Source: Rhizobium sp. TH135 (lineage in GTDB: Bacteria > Pseudomonadota > Alphaproteobacteria > Rhizobiales > Rhizobiaceae). From it: DNA of 64,000 bases. Of the stretch, positions 1-7,963 are shown piece by piece (position 1 is the stretch's first letter; each line of letters starts with the position of its first letter). The notes under the pieces were generated by a model. That model worked only from the letters and a program-made list of their open reading frames with translations, did not search any database and was not told the DNA's origin. Where the stretch lies: contig NZ_PKRP01000005.1 in assembly GCF_002855515.1 (NCBI RefSeq), positions 124,001 to 188,000 on the forward strand, in the 5' to 3' direction. The position numbers and the translations under genes were made by a program.

Positions 1-258
1 CATGTCAGCCTCGATGTTGATTTCCTCGATCCGGACGTGGCGCCGGGCGTCGGCACGACAGTTCCGGGTGGCGCAACCTTCCGCGAGGCGCATCTCATTA
101 TGGAGCTGCTGCATGACAGCGAGCTGGTCTCTTCACTCGATCTGGTGGAACTGAATCCCTTCCTGGACGATCGCGGCCGAAGCGCCCGGGTCATGGTGGA
201 GCTGGCAGCCAGCCTGTTTGGCAGACGCATCCTCGATCGTCCGACAAGGGGCGGTTGA
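1..258 (+). CDS. Arginase/ureohydrolase family protein, C-terminal fragment
   Basis: This is the last 85 residues of a manganese-dependent ureohydrolase; the gene begins before the window. The fragment opens with SLDVDFLDP, followed by P-G and VGTTVPGG, which fits the family signature whose aspartates bind the Mn pair. A later DLVELNP matches the conserved glutamate motif near the substrate pocket. Arginase (L-arginine to ornithine plus urea) is the best guess because the fragment closely resembles rhizobial arginases. Agmatinase or another ureohydrolase cannot be excluded without the N-terminus. It ends in TGA and about 210 non-coding bases follow before the chemoreceptor gene. Confidence 0.85.
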   Translation, partial: HVSLDVDFLDPDVAPGVGTTVPGGATFREAHLIMELLHDSELVSSLDLVELNPFLDDRGRSARVMVELAASLFGRRILDRPTRGG

Positions 259-469
259 CTGGAGCGTTGTGAACGTTGGCTGTAAACAAGATCGCTCCGG
301 GCAAATGCTCGCCGCAGGTAACTTTGCTCTAAATTTTATGGAAGATGAACGATAATCGCTCACCAAATTGCTGGAGTATTGTTGAACATTGACGATCTCT
401 TAAGCAGCGCAGGCTAAAACTAACCCATGGTTGCAGGAATAGTCGCTGCAGCGTTGATGGGAGTTCGTC

Positions 470-2254
470 ATGACCTTGGTGGCTTTTCCGGGGCTTGAAT
501 CCAAAGCGGTGCTTGATGCACTGGGCAAATCACAGGCGATCATCGAGTTCAAACTCGACGGCACGATCATCACCGCGAATGAGAATTTCTGTCGCGTGCT
601 GGGCTACAGGCTAGACGAGATCAAGGGGAAACATCACAGGATCTTCTGCGACCCGGCCTATACCGCGACGCCCGATTACCGGGAGTTCTGGGCGATGCTC
701 AATCGCGGTCAATTCGAGAGCCGCGAATACAAGCGTATCCGCAAGGATGGCAGCGAGGTCTGGATCCAGGCATCCTACAACCCTGTCTACCGCGGAGGCA
801 AACTTGCTAAGATCGTCAAGTTCGCGACGGACATAACCGCAGCCAAGCTGAAAGCGGCAGAAGACGCCGGCAAGCTCGATGCCATCTGCCGCGTCCAAGC
901 CACGATCGAGTTTACGACAACAGGCGAAATCCTGACCGCCAACAAGAATTTCCTGTCGACGCTCGGATACACGCTGGGTGAAATCGCCGGCAAGCATCAC
1001 TCCATGTTCTGCGAGCCGGAATACACCCGTTCCGAGGCCTATCGCGACTTCTGGAAGACGCTGGCCGCTGGCCAGTTCGTTTCGCAGGAATTCAAGCGCA
1101 TCGGCAAGGGCGGCAAGGTGGTCTGGATACAGGCCTCCTACAACCCGATCTTCGACGCCAGCGGCCGTGTCTTCAAGGTGGTGAAATATGCAACCGACAT
1201 TACGGGTCGGGTGAACGCCGTCGACGAAATCGCGAAGGGATTGACCGCACTCGCCCAGGGCGACCTGACCGCGACCATCGACAAGCCCTTTATCCCATCG
1301 CTCGAACAGATCCGCGTGGACTTCAACGCTGCCATGGCGCGCGTCGCAGCGGCCATGCAGAATGTGAGTCAAAATACAGTCGCTATTGCCTTAGGCTCGT
1401 CGCAGATCCGCGAAGCCTCCAGCAATCTGGCGAAACGCACAGAGCAGCAGGCAGCAGCCGTTGAAGAAACGGCCGCCGCGCTCGAACAGATTACCCAGAC
1501 GGTCGCCGACAGCTCGAAGCGGGCCAACGAAGCTGGGCAACTTGTCGCCCGCACCAAGGAAGGAGCGGAAAAGTCCGGCTTCGTGGTGAAGAACGCGATC
1601 GAGGCTATGGGCAAGATCGAGAACTCCTCAAAGGAGATTTCGAACATCATCGGCGTGATCGACGACATCGCCTTCCAGACCAATCTTCTGGCCCTGAACG
1701 CTGGCGTCGAGGCAGCCCGTGCGGGTGAAGCCGGCAAGGGCTTCGCAGTGGTCGCCCAGGAAGTCCGCGAATTGGCTCAACGCTCGGCAACGGCTGCGAA
1801 AGAGATCAAGGCGCTGATCAACACCTCGTCCGATCAGGTGAAGACCGGCGTGCAGCTTGTCGGCGAAACCGGCAAGGCGCTCGAACAGATCGTCACGGAA
1901 GTCCAGGACATCAACCGCAACGTCATTGCAATTGTTGAGGCCTCGCGCGAGCAATCCACCGGTCTTTCGGAGATCAACAAGGCGGTCAACGCCATGGACC
2001 AGAACACCCAGCAGAACGCGGCGATGGTCGAAGAATCGACCGCTGCGAGCCACAGCCTCGCAAAACAGGCGGCTGCACTGCGCGAACTGGTGTCACAGTT
2101 TAGAATTGGGCAACACTCTTCGCATAAAGTCATGGAAGCGCGTCCCGATGCTTCACCTGTGGCATCACCGGCACGCAAACTCATGGCGAGTGTCGCTCGC
2201 GCCGCAGGTGGCGCCGCTGCCGCCAAGGTACAGGAAGGTTGGGAAGATTTCTAA
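470..2254 (+). CDS. Soluble methyl-accepting chemotaxis protein with two PAS domains
   Basis: This 594-residue receptor has no transmembrane segment, so it should sense an intracellular signal. Two tandem PAS domains span about residues 15-125 and 137-247; both carry ITANENF/LTANKNF and KHH..FC motifs and look like a duplication. A HAMP-like linker covers about 248-300 and a long coiled-coil signalling domain follows. The hairpin tip that contacts CheA and CheW lies near residues 399-440 (AFQTNLLALNAGVEAARAGE). The protein ends in GWEDF, which resembles the C-terminal pentapeptide that tethers CheR/CheB. The stop codon overlaps the cheW start (TAATG), so the two genes are translationally coupled. 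The ligand is unknown; bound heme or flavin is possible for PAS domains. Confidence 0.93.
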   Translation: MTLVAFPGLESKAVLDALGKSQAIIEFKLDGTIITANENFCRVLGYRLDEIKGKHHRIFCDPAYTATPDYREFWAMLNRGQFESREYKRIRKDGSEVWIQASYNPVYRGGKLAKIVKFATDITAAKLKAAEDAGKLDAICRVQATIEFTTTGEILTANKNFLSTLGYTLGEIAGKHHSMFCEPEYTRSEAYRDFWKTLAAGQFVSQEFKRIGKGGKVVWIQASYNPIFDASGRVFKVVKYATDITGRVNAVDEIAKGLTALAQGDLTATIDKPFIPSLEQIRVDFNAAMARVAAAMQNVSQNTVAIALGSSQIREASSNLAKRTEQQAAAVEETAAALEQITQTVADSSKRANEAGQLVARTKEGAEKSGFVVKNAIEAMGKIENSSKEISNIIGVIDDIAFQTNLLALNAGVEAARAGEAGKGFAVVAQEVRELAQRSATAAKEIKALINTSSDQVKTGVQLVGETGKALEQIVTEVQDINRNVIAIVEASREQSTGLSEINKAVNAMDQNTQQNAAMVEESTAASHSLAKQAAALRELVSQFRIGQHSSHKVMEARPDASPVASPARKLMASVARAAGGAAAAKVQEGWEDF

Positions 2255-2730
2255 TGGCAACTATCAGCTCCACCAGTTTCGGCAGCGAGACCCTCGAGAT
2301 CATCGCCTTCCGGCTTCATGATCAGGAGTTCTGCGTCAAGACCACGACCATCCGCGAAATTCGCGGCTGGGCACCGTCCACGCCGATCCCGCATGCACCG
2401 GCCGATGTTATCGGTGTCATGAACCTTCGTGGGTCGGTTATTCCGATCATCGACCTGGCTTATAAGCTCGGCATGAAGAGCACCGTCGCCAACGAGCGTT
2501 CGGCCATCGTCGTTGCCGAAGTCCACAACATGGTCATCGGCATGCTGGTCGACCGCGTTTCGGACATCCTGACCATCCCGTCGAGCCAGGTTCAGCCGGT
2601 TCCGGAAGTTTCGGCCTCCTTCGACAAAACCTTCTCGGAAGGCATCATTGCCAACGAGAACGGCATGATCTGCTTCCTGAACCTTGCCAAGATGTTCAAG
2701 GGCAGCGATCTGGAAGACCTGGCCGCCTGA
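2254..2730 (+). CDS. cheW: Chemotaxis coupling protein CheW
   Basis: This 158-residue CheW protein links chemoreceptors to the histidine kinase CheA at the cytoplasmic signalling array. It consists of a single CheW fold, with family-typical segments such as VIGVMNLRGSVIPIIDL (about residues 49-65) and GMLVDRVSDIL. The ATG shares one base with the stop of the upstream receptor gene and is preceded by GGAAGG, so I prefer it to the in-frame TTG 15 bases upstream. The pairing of one receptor with its own CheW away from a visible che operon suggests a dedicated coupling protein for this receptor. Confidence 0.95.
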   Translation: MATISSTSFGSETLEIIAFRLHDQEFCVKTTTIREIRGWAPSTPIPHAPADVIGVMNLRGSVIPIIDLAYKLGMKSTVANERSAIVVAEVHNMVIGMLVDRVSDILTIPSSQVQPVPEVSASFDKTFSEGIIANENGMICFLNLAKMFKGSDLEDLAA

Positions 2731-2753
2731 TCAGGCGACAGACATCCGTTTGG

Positions 2754-2783
2754 AAAGGGCAGCGCTTCACGGCGCTGCCCTTT
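2754..2783 (+). terminator. Hairpin terminator after cheW
   Basis: A perfect 12-base-pair stem (AAAGGGCAGCGC with its complement) encloses a 6-base loop, 24 bases after the cheW stop. No long T-run follows, only a short TTT within the stem end. The position, between cheW and the separately preceded asparaginase gene, fits transcription termination. Confidence 0.75.
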
Positions 2784-2856
2784 CGCGTTCCAGCACCTGG
2801 TTGATCTCGGCGTCGCACTGCCCTACCAGACGGCAACAAATCCGGGAGGCGAGACG

Positions 2857-3702
2857 ATGAAACTGCTGCTGATCCACACGGGTGGAACAATCGGGATGGC
2901 CGAGACGCCGGAAGGACTGGCACCCCTGAAGGGGCTCGTGGAAGAAGCGATCGCGGCACGCCTGCCCGCAGGCACCGTTTTGACAACGGCCGTCTTCGAT
3001 CCCTTGCTCGATAGCGCCGATGTCGGCCCCCGTCACTGGAACCGCATGTTGGAGACCATCCGCAGCCATCCGGACGCAGCCGTGATCATCACCCACGGCA
3101 CCGACACAATGGCCTTTTCCGGTGCTGCCCTGAGCCAGGCTCTCGCGGGGGAGAACAGGCGCGTGATCCTGTGCGGCTCGATGCTGCCGCTCGGACAGGA
3201 GGGTGATGCCGAAGGCAATCTCGAACTGGCGATCTCGGCCGCGACGGACAGCGAGCCCGGCGTCTTCCTCGCCTTCGCAAAAAGGCTTCTGGCGGCCGAT
3301 GGGCTCGTCAAGCATGACAGCCACGCAGTGGATGCCTTTCGCTCCCAGCCGCAGGCAGCACAGGAGGCACCAAAGCAGCGGACGTTTGACGACCGCAAGC
3401 TCGCCATTCTGACGCTCTCCCCGGGGATCCCGGCAGATGCGCTGAAGGCCATGCTCAGAGCGCTTGATGGCGCAGTGCTTCGCATCTTTGGTGCCGGCAC
3501 GGCGATGAATGATCCCGCGATCCTGGACGTGCTCTCCGAGGCGGTGGGAAGCGGCAAGCGTCTGCGCGCTGTCAGCCAATGCGAGGCCGGTGGCTTGTCA
3601 CCGGGCGCCTATGCAGCCGGTGCTGGCCTCTGGGGGACAGGCATCGAGAATGGCGGCACCGAGACGCCGGAAGCCGCCCTCATCCATCTCTGGCTGAACT
3701 GA
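2857..3702 (+). CDS. L-asparaginase, short form
   Basis: The 281-residue protein belongs to the bacterial-type asparaginase/glutaminase family, which hydrolyses L-asparagine to aspartate and ammonia. HTGGTIGM at residues 7-14 carries the nucleophilic threonine (Thr11). ITHGTDTM at 78-85 carries the second Thr-Asp pair (Thr82, Asp83). DSADV near residue 52 corresponds to the substrate-binding loop. Lys-containing VKHDSHAVDAF follows in the usual place. There is no signal peptide, so it is probably cytoplasmic. At 281 residues it is shorter than the usual 320-350, with a compact C-terminal domain. A GGAGG-type ribosome site precedes the ATG. Substrate preference is inferred from the family only. 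Confidence 0.88.
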   Translation: MKLLLIHTGGTIGMAETPEGLAPLKGLVEEAIAARLPAGTVLTTAVFDPLLDSADVGPRHWNRMLETIRSHPDAAVIITHGTDTMAFSGAALSQALAGENRRVILCGSMLPLGQEGDAEGNLELAISAATDSEPGVFLAFAKRLLAADGLVKHDSHAVDAFRSQPQAAQEAPKQRTFDDRKLAILTLSPGIPADALKAMLRALDGAVLRIFGAGTAMNDPAILDVLSEAVGSGKRLRAVSQCEAGGLSPGAYAAGAGLWGTGIENGGTETPEAALIHLWLN

Positions 3703-3765
3703 CGAAAGCTCCTCGGTCATCCCGCTTGTTCAACGGACATCGCCCGCTTAGGACCAGCGCCTTGC

Positions 3766-4110
3766 TCAGGGCGTGGTTTCCGGGATGCTCAGCTCCGAAA
3801 GCGTCTCGCCTGCGACCACACCTTTGCCGCCGGGTGCCCCAGCTGCAGCCTCCTGACCGACGCCGACCGCGGTGGAATCGGGCTCACCCGGGCGCTTGAT
3901 GCTGCTGGCGGCTTCGATCACCAGAGGCAGAAAACCGGCATCTGGGACCGCCACCAGTTCGAAGAAGCGCCGGCGCATGCGGACCTCCCAGAACTTGTTG
4001 ATATGCGTCGCCACGCCCTCTACCCGCACGTCCTCCGGCTGCGACAGGAAGAAGGTGGCGATCTGATTGGCCATGCGGATCAGCTTGGCGTCGGTGCCGG
4101 TCTCAGACAT
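3766..4110 (-). CDS. fdsD: NAD-dependent formate dehydrogenase delta subunit
   Basis: This 114-residue protein matches the small delta subunit of molybdenum-containing, NAD-dependent formate dehydrogenases. The N-terminal half (LIRMANQIATFF, then VEGVATHINKFWEVRMRRRFF) is the typical conserved core; the C-terminal 40 residues are low-complexity and rich in Gly and Ala. The subunit has no known cofactor and is thought to help assemble or stabilise the enzyme. Its start lies inside the end of fdhD (8-base overlap), so it is the last gene of the fds operon. It converges on the asparaginase gene with about 60 bases between the stops. Confidence 0.9.
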   Translation of the reverse strand: MSETGTDAKLIRMANQIATFFLSQPEDVRVEGVATHINKFWEVRMRRRFFELVAVPDAGFLPLVIEAASSIKRPGEPDSTAVGVGQEAAAGAPGGKGVVAGETLSELSIPETTP

Positions 4111-4933
4111 GCATTGCTACTCCCTCGACCACGCGGTCCGGTCGGGTAAAAATTTCAAAATCTTCGTCACGGGCGATGCCGATCAGGGTAATCCCAGCCT
4201 GCGCTGCCGTGCGAATGGCGAGTGCCGTCGGCGCGGAGATGGCGATCAGGATCGGCGCACCAAGTGCTGCCGTCTTCTGCACCATCTCCACCGAGAGGCG
4301 GCTAGTCACGACGACCGCGCCCAGCGAAGCATCCCAGCCGCCCAGCAAGACGGCACCGACGAGCTTGTCGAGCGCATTGTGCCGACCGACATCTTCGCGA
4401 ACGGCAACCAGCCCTTCGTGGGGGCTATAGAAACCAGCCGCATGCACGGCGCGGGTCTGGCGGTTGAGAGCCTGAGCGGCACCGAGTAACGTCATCGCAT
4501 CCGCGATCTCACGGGCGGTCAGTCGCACGTCATCCGACCCCACAGGCCGCACCGCTCGGCTCGCCTGCTCGATCGATTCGATGCCACAGAGACCGCAGCC
4601 GACAGGCCCGGCCATGCGCCGACGTCGGGCAGTCAGCGCCTCCGCAGCCATGTCCTTCAGCGTCACCTGGACGTCGATCCCCTCGCCTGCTTCGATCGCT
4701 TCAACCGAAACGACATCGCCTGCGCGCTCGATGATGCCTTCGGCGAGCGAAAAGCCCACGGCAAAGTCCTCAAGATCATCGGGCGTCGCCATCATGACGG
4801 CATGCGTGGAGCCGCCATAGGAAAAGGCGATCGGCACCTCCTCCGGCACGAGCCGACTGCTGCTCGAAACGAGCCCGTGGCTCGCCTTGAGACCGCCGAC
4901 GATCCGCGCCGTGGAGCCGATCACATCACTCAT
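4103..4933 (-). CDS. fdhD: Formate dehydrogenase sulfurtransferase FdhD (FdsC)
   Basis: FdhD transfers sulfur to the molybdenum cofactor of formate dehydrogenase, a step needed for an active enzyme. The 276-residue protein has the signature CGLCG, with Cys113 and Cys116 as the sulfur carriers on a mobile loop. The later EDVGRHNALDK motif belongs to the cofactor-binding half. Its ATG overlaps the TGA of the alpha subunit gene by four bases (ATGA), and it sits between the catalytic subunit and fdsD in the order seen in other fds operons, where the gene is often called fdsC. Confidence 0.96.
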   Translation of the reverse strand: MSDVIGSTARIVGGLKASHGLVSSSSRLVPEEVPIAFSYGGSTHAVMMATPDDLEDFAVGFSLAEGIIERAGDVVSVEAIEAGEGIDVQVTLKDMAAEALTARRRRMAGPVGCGLCGIESIEQASRAVRPVGSDDVRLTAREIADAMTLLGAAQALNRQTRAVHAAGFYSPHEGLVAVREDVGRHNALDKLVGAVLLGGWDASLGAVVVTSRLSVEMVQKTAALGAPILIAISAPTALAIRTAAQAGITLIGIARDEDFEIFTRPDRVVEGVAMHV

Positions 4934-7812
4934 TCCGCCGCTTCCAGCTTACCGACGATCCGCCGCGACTGACGAGATAGCTCCTCATAATCTTCCTGCC
5001 ACTCGGTGGGGCCATTCGATGGCGAGACCTGAACGGCGGTGACCTTGTATTCCGGGCAATTGGTTGCCCAGTCGGAATAGTCGGTGGTGATGACATTGGC
5101 CTGCGTATTCGGGTGATGGAAGGTGGTGTAGACCACGCCCGGGGCCACGCGATCGGTGATCAGCGCTCGAAGCGTCGTATCGCCCGCACGGCTGGCAAGC
5201 TTAATCCAGTCCCCATCCTTCACGCCGCGCTGTTCGGCATCATGCGGATGGATCTCCAGCCGGTCCTCCTCGTGCCAGACCACGTTTTCGGTACGCCGCG
5301 TCTGGGCGCCGACATTGTACTGGGAAAGGATGCGCCCGGTCGTCAGCAGCAGCGGGAAGCGCGGGCCGGTACGTTCGTCGGTGGCGACATATTCGGTGCG
5401 GATGAACTTGCCCTTGCCGCGCACGAAGCCGTCGACATGCATGATCGGCGATCCCACAGGGAACTTCTCGTTGCAGGGCCACTGCACCGAGCCCATCTTT
5501 TCGAGATAATCGTAGGAAACCCCGGCAAAGCTTGGCGTGGTCGCGGCGATCTCGTCCATGATTTGCGATGGATGCGTGTAGTTCCAGGTGAGTCCCATGG
5601 CCTGGGCGAGCTTCTGGGTGACTTCCCAGTCGGCATAGCCGTTCTTCGGGCTCATCACCTTGCGCACGCGGTTGATACGCCGCTCGGCATTGGTGAAGGT
5701 GCCATCCTTTTCCAGGAAGGTCGAGCCCGGCAGGAAGACATGCGCGTAGTTGGCGGTTTCGTTGAGGAAGAGGTCGTGCACGACGACGCATTCCATCGCA
5801 GCGAGTCCAGCCGAGACATGTTTCGTGTCCGGGTCGGACTGCAGGATGTCTTCGCCCTGGATGTAGATGCCCTTGAAGGAGCCATCGACGGCGGCATCCA
5901 GCATATTGGGGATGCGCAGGCCCGGCTCGTTGCTGAGTTCCACGCCCCAGAGCTTTTCAAAGGTCTCGCGGGTGGCGTCATCCGAGACGTGCCGATAGCC
6001 CGGCAGCTCATGCGGGAAGGAGCCCATGTCGCAGGAACCCTGGACATTGTTCTGACCACGCAGCGGGTTCACGCCCACACCGGGGCGACCGATATTGCCG
6101 GTCACCATTGCGAGGTTGGCAATCGCCATGACGGTGGTCGAGCCCTGGCTGTGTTCGGTGACGCCGAGGCCGTAATAGATCGCGCCATTGCCGCCGGTGG
6201 CGAAGAGCCGCGCGGCACCGCGCAGTTCGGCGGCGGGTACGCCGGTAAACTTCTCGGTCTCTTCCGGGGAGTGCTCCGATTCCGAGACGAAGGCGGCCCA
6301 GTCCTCGAATTCGGACCAGTCGCAGCGTTCGCGGATGAAGGCTTCAGCGAACAGGCCTTCAGTGACGATGACATGGGCGAGTGCGGTCAGCACAGCGACA
6401 TTGGTGCCGGGCTTGAGTGGCAGATGGTAAGCCGCTTCCACATGCGGCGTGCGCACGAGATCGATGCGGCGCGGATCGATGACGATCAGCTTGGCACCCT
6501 GGCGGAGCCGCTTTTTCAGACGCGAGCCGAAGACCGGGTGGCCATCGGTCGGGTTGGCGCCGATGACCAGCACCACGTCGGAATGCTCGACCGAATCGAA
6601 GTTCTGCGTACCGGCTGAGGTGCCAAAGGCCTGGCCGAGACCATAACCGGTCGGCGAGTGGCAGACGCGGGCGCAGGTGTCGACATTGTTGTTGCCGAAG
6701 CCGGCGCGGATGAGTTTCTGGACGAGATAGGTTTCTTCGTTCGTGCAGCGCGACGAGGTGATGCCGCCGATGGCTTCGCGGCCATACTGGTACTGGATGC
6801 GCTTGAACTCGGATGCGACATGCGCATAGGCCTCTTCCCAGGTCACTTCACGCCAGGGATCTGTGATCTTCTCGCGGATCATCGGATTGAGGATGCGGTC
6901 CTTGTGGCTGGCATAGCCATAGGCGAAGCGACCCTTGACGCAGGAATGGCCGCGATTGGCCTGACCATCCTTCCACGGCACCATGCGCACCAGCTCTTCA
7001 CCGCGCATCTCCGCCTTGAAGGAACAGCCGACGCCGCAATAGGCGCAGGTGGTGACGGCAGAATGCTCCGGCTGGCCGATAGCGATGACGGACTTTTCCG
7101 TCAGCGTCGCGGTCGGGCAAGCCTGCACGCAGGCGCCGCAGGAAACGCATTCCGACGATAGGAAGGCTTCATGCGCGCCCGGCGATACTCGGCTGTCGAA
7201 GCCACGGCCCTCGATGGTCAGCGCAAACGTACCCTGCACCTCTTCACAGGCGCGCACGCAGCGCGAACAGACGATGCATTTGGACGGGTCATAGGTGAAG
7301 TAAGGATTGCTCTCGTCCTTCGGCATCCACTGGGCGTTGATGGCACCCTCGGCAGACCGGGCCTTCACGTGGTTCTCCCCTTCATAGCCGTAGCGCACAT
7401 CACGCAGGCCGACGGCACCGGCCATGTCCTGCAGCTCGCAGTCACCGTTGGCCGCACAGGTGAGACAGTCGAGCGGGTGGTCGGAGATATAGAGCTCCAT
7501 CACGCCCTTGCGGATGGCCTTGAGCCGCTCCGTCTGGGTGTGAACGATGATGCCGGGTGCCACGGGCGTGGTGCAGGAGGCGGGAGTACCATTGCGGCCC
7601 TCCACCTCGATCAGACAGAGACGGCAGGAGCCGAAGGCATCGACCATGTCGGTGGCGCAGAGTTTCGGCACCTGGATGCCGGCCTCCATAGAGGCGCGCA
7701 TGATCGACGTGCCCTCGGGAACCGTGATCGCTCGACCATCGATGGTGAGTGTCACCATCTTCTCCGAGCGCGAGGCGGGCGTGCCGTAGTCGATTTCATG
7801 GATCAGGGACAT
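4930..7812 (-). CDS. fdsA: NAD-dependent formate dehydrogenase alpha (catalytic) subunit
   Basis: This 960-residue subunit oxidises formate to CO2 at a bis-molybdopterin Mo centre. The N-terminal part resembles NuoG: a [2Fe-2S] site at Cys52, 63, 66 and 80; a His-liganded [4Fe-4S] site at His112, Cys116, 119 and 125; and two ferredoxin-type clusters at Cys179-189 and Cys222-232. Another [4Fe-4S] site follows at Cys256, 259, 263 and 291. The molybdopterin domain holds ARVCHSPTG, where Cys384 is the expected Mo ligand (selenocysteine in some relatives) and His385 the adjacent catalytic residue. An AGAGG ribosome site precedes the ATG, directly next to a palindromic repeat. The enzyme feeds electrons to fdsB. 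It is the cytoplasmic NAD-linked type, having no export signal. Confidence 0.97.
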   Translation of the reverse strand: MSLIHEIDYGTPASRSEKMVTLTIDGRAITVPEGTSIMRASMEAGIQVPKLCATDMVDAFGSCRLCLIEVEGRNGTPASCTTPVAPGIIVHTQTERLKAIRKGVMELYISDHPLDCLTCAANGDCELQDMAGAVGLRDVRYGYEGENHVKARSAEGAINAQWMPKDESNPYFTYDPSKCIVCSRCVRACEEVQGTFALTIEGRGFDSRVSPGAHEAFLSSECVSCGACVQACPTATLTEKSVIAIGQPEHSAVTTCAYCGVGCSFKAEMRGEELVRMVPWKDGQANRGHSCVKGRFAYGYASHKDRILNPMIREKITDPWREVTWEEAYAHVASEFKRIQYQYGREAIGGITSSRCTNEETYLVQKLIRAGFGNNNVDTCARVCHSPTGYGLGQAFGTSAGTQNFDSVEHSDVVLVIGANPTDGHPVFGSRLKKRLRQGAKLIVIDPRRIDLVRTPHVEAAYHLPLKPGTNVAVLTALAHVIVTEGLFAEAFIRERCDWSEFEDWAAFVSESEHSPEETEKFTGVPAAELRGAARLFATGGNGAIYYGLGVTEHSQGSTTVMAIANLAMVTGNIGRPGVGVNPLRGQNNVQGSCDMGSFPHELPGYRHVSDDATRETFEKLWGVELSNEPGLRIPNMLDAAVDGSFKGIYIQGEDILQSDPDTKHVSAGLAAMECVVVHDLFLNETANYAHVFLPGSTFLEKDGTFTNAERRINRVRKVMSPKNGYADWEVTQKLAQAMGLTWNYTHPSQIMDEIAATTPSFAGVSYDYLEKMGSVQWPCNEKFPVGSPIMHVDGFVRGKGKFIRTEYVATDERTGPRFPLLLTTGRILSQYNVGAQTRRTENVVWHEEDRLEIHPHDAEQRGVKDGDWIKLASRAGDTTLRALITDRVAPGVVYTTFHHPNTQANVITTDYSDWATNCPEYKVTAVQVSPSNGPTEWQEDYEELSRQSRRIVGKLEAAE

Positions 7813-7829
7813 GCCGCTTACCTCTCCGC

Positions 7830-7948
7830 CGTCATCCTCGGGCTTGTCCCGAGGATCTGTTGCGTCTGAATTTCGGGTGTCGGTTCAGTTGTGCACGTCA
7901 CCCCCATGGTTATCTCGGTAGATCCTCGGGACAAGCCCGAGGATGACG
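7830..7948. repeat. REP/RIME-like palindromic mosaic element between fdsB and fdsA
   Basis: A perfect 29-base inverted repeat (7830-7858 and 7920-7948) brackets a 61-base centre. Each arm contains its own palindrome, CCTCGGG-CTTGT-CCCGAGG (7836-7854 in the left arm). The 119-base unit with two large palindromes recalls the rhizobial intergenic mosaic elements (RIME). That family name is my inference from architecture. The element fills almost the entire fdsB-fdsA gap and lies inside the operon transcript. It could therefore form a long stem 5' of the fdsA ribosome site. Confidence 0.85.
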
Positions 7949-7963
7949 GCGAAGAAAACACAC

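Noticed and set aside
5113..6618. A 501-codon open frame opposite fdsA
   Set aside because: The reverse frame of a gene whose cofactor motifs are certain; its composition is typical of an antisense shadow.
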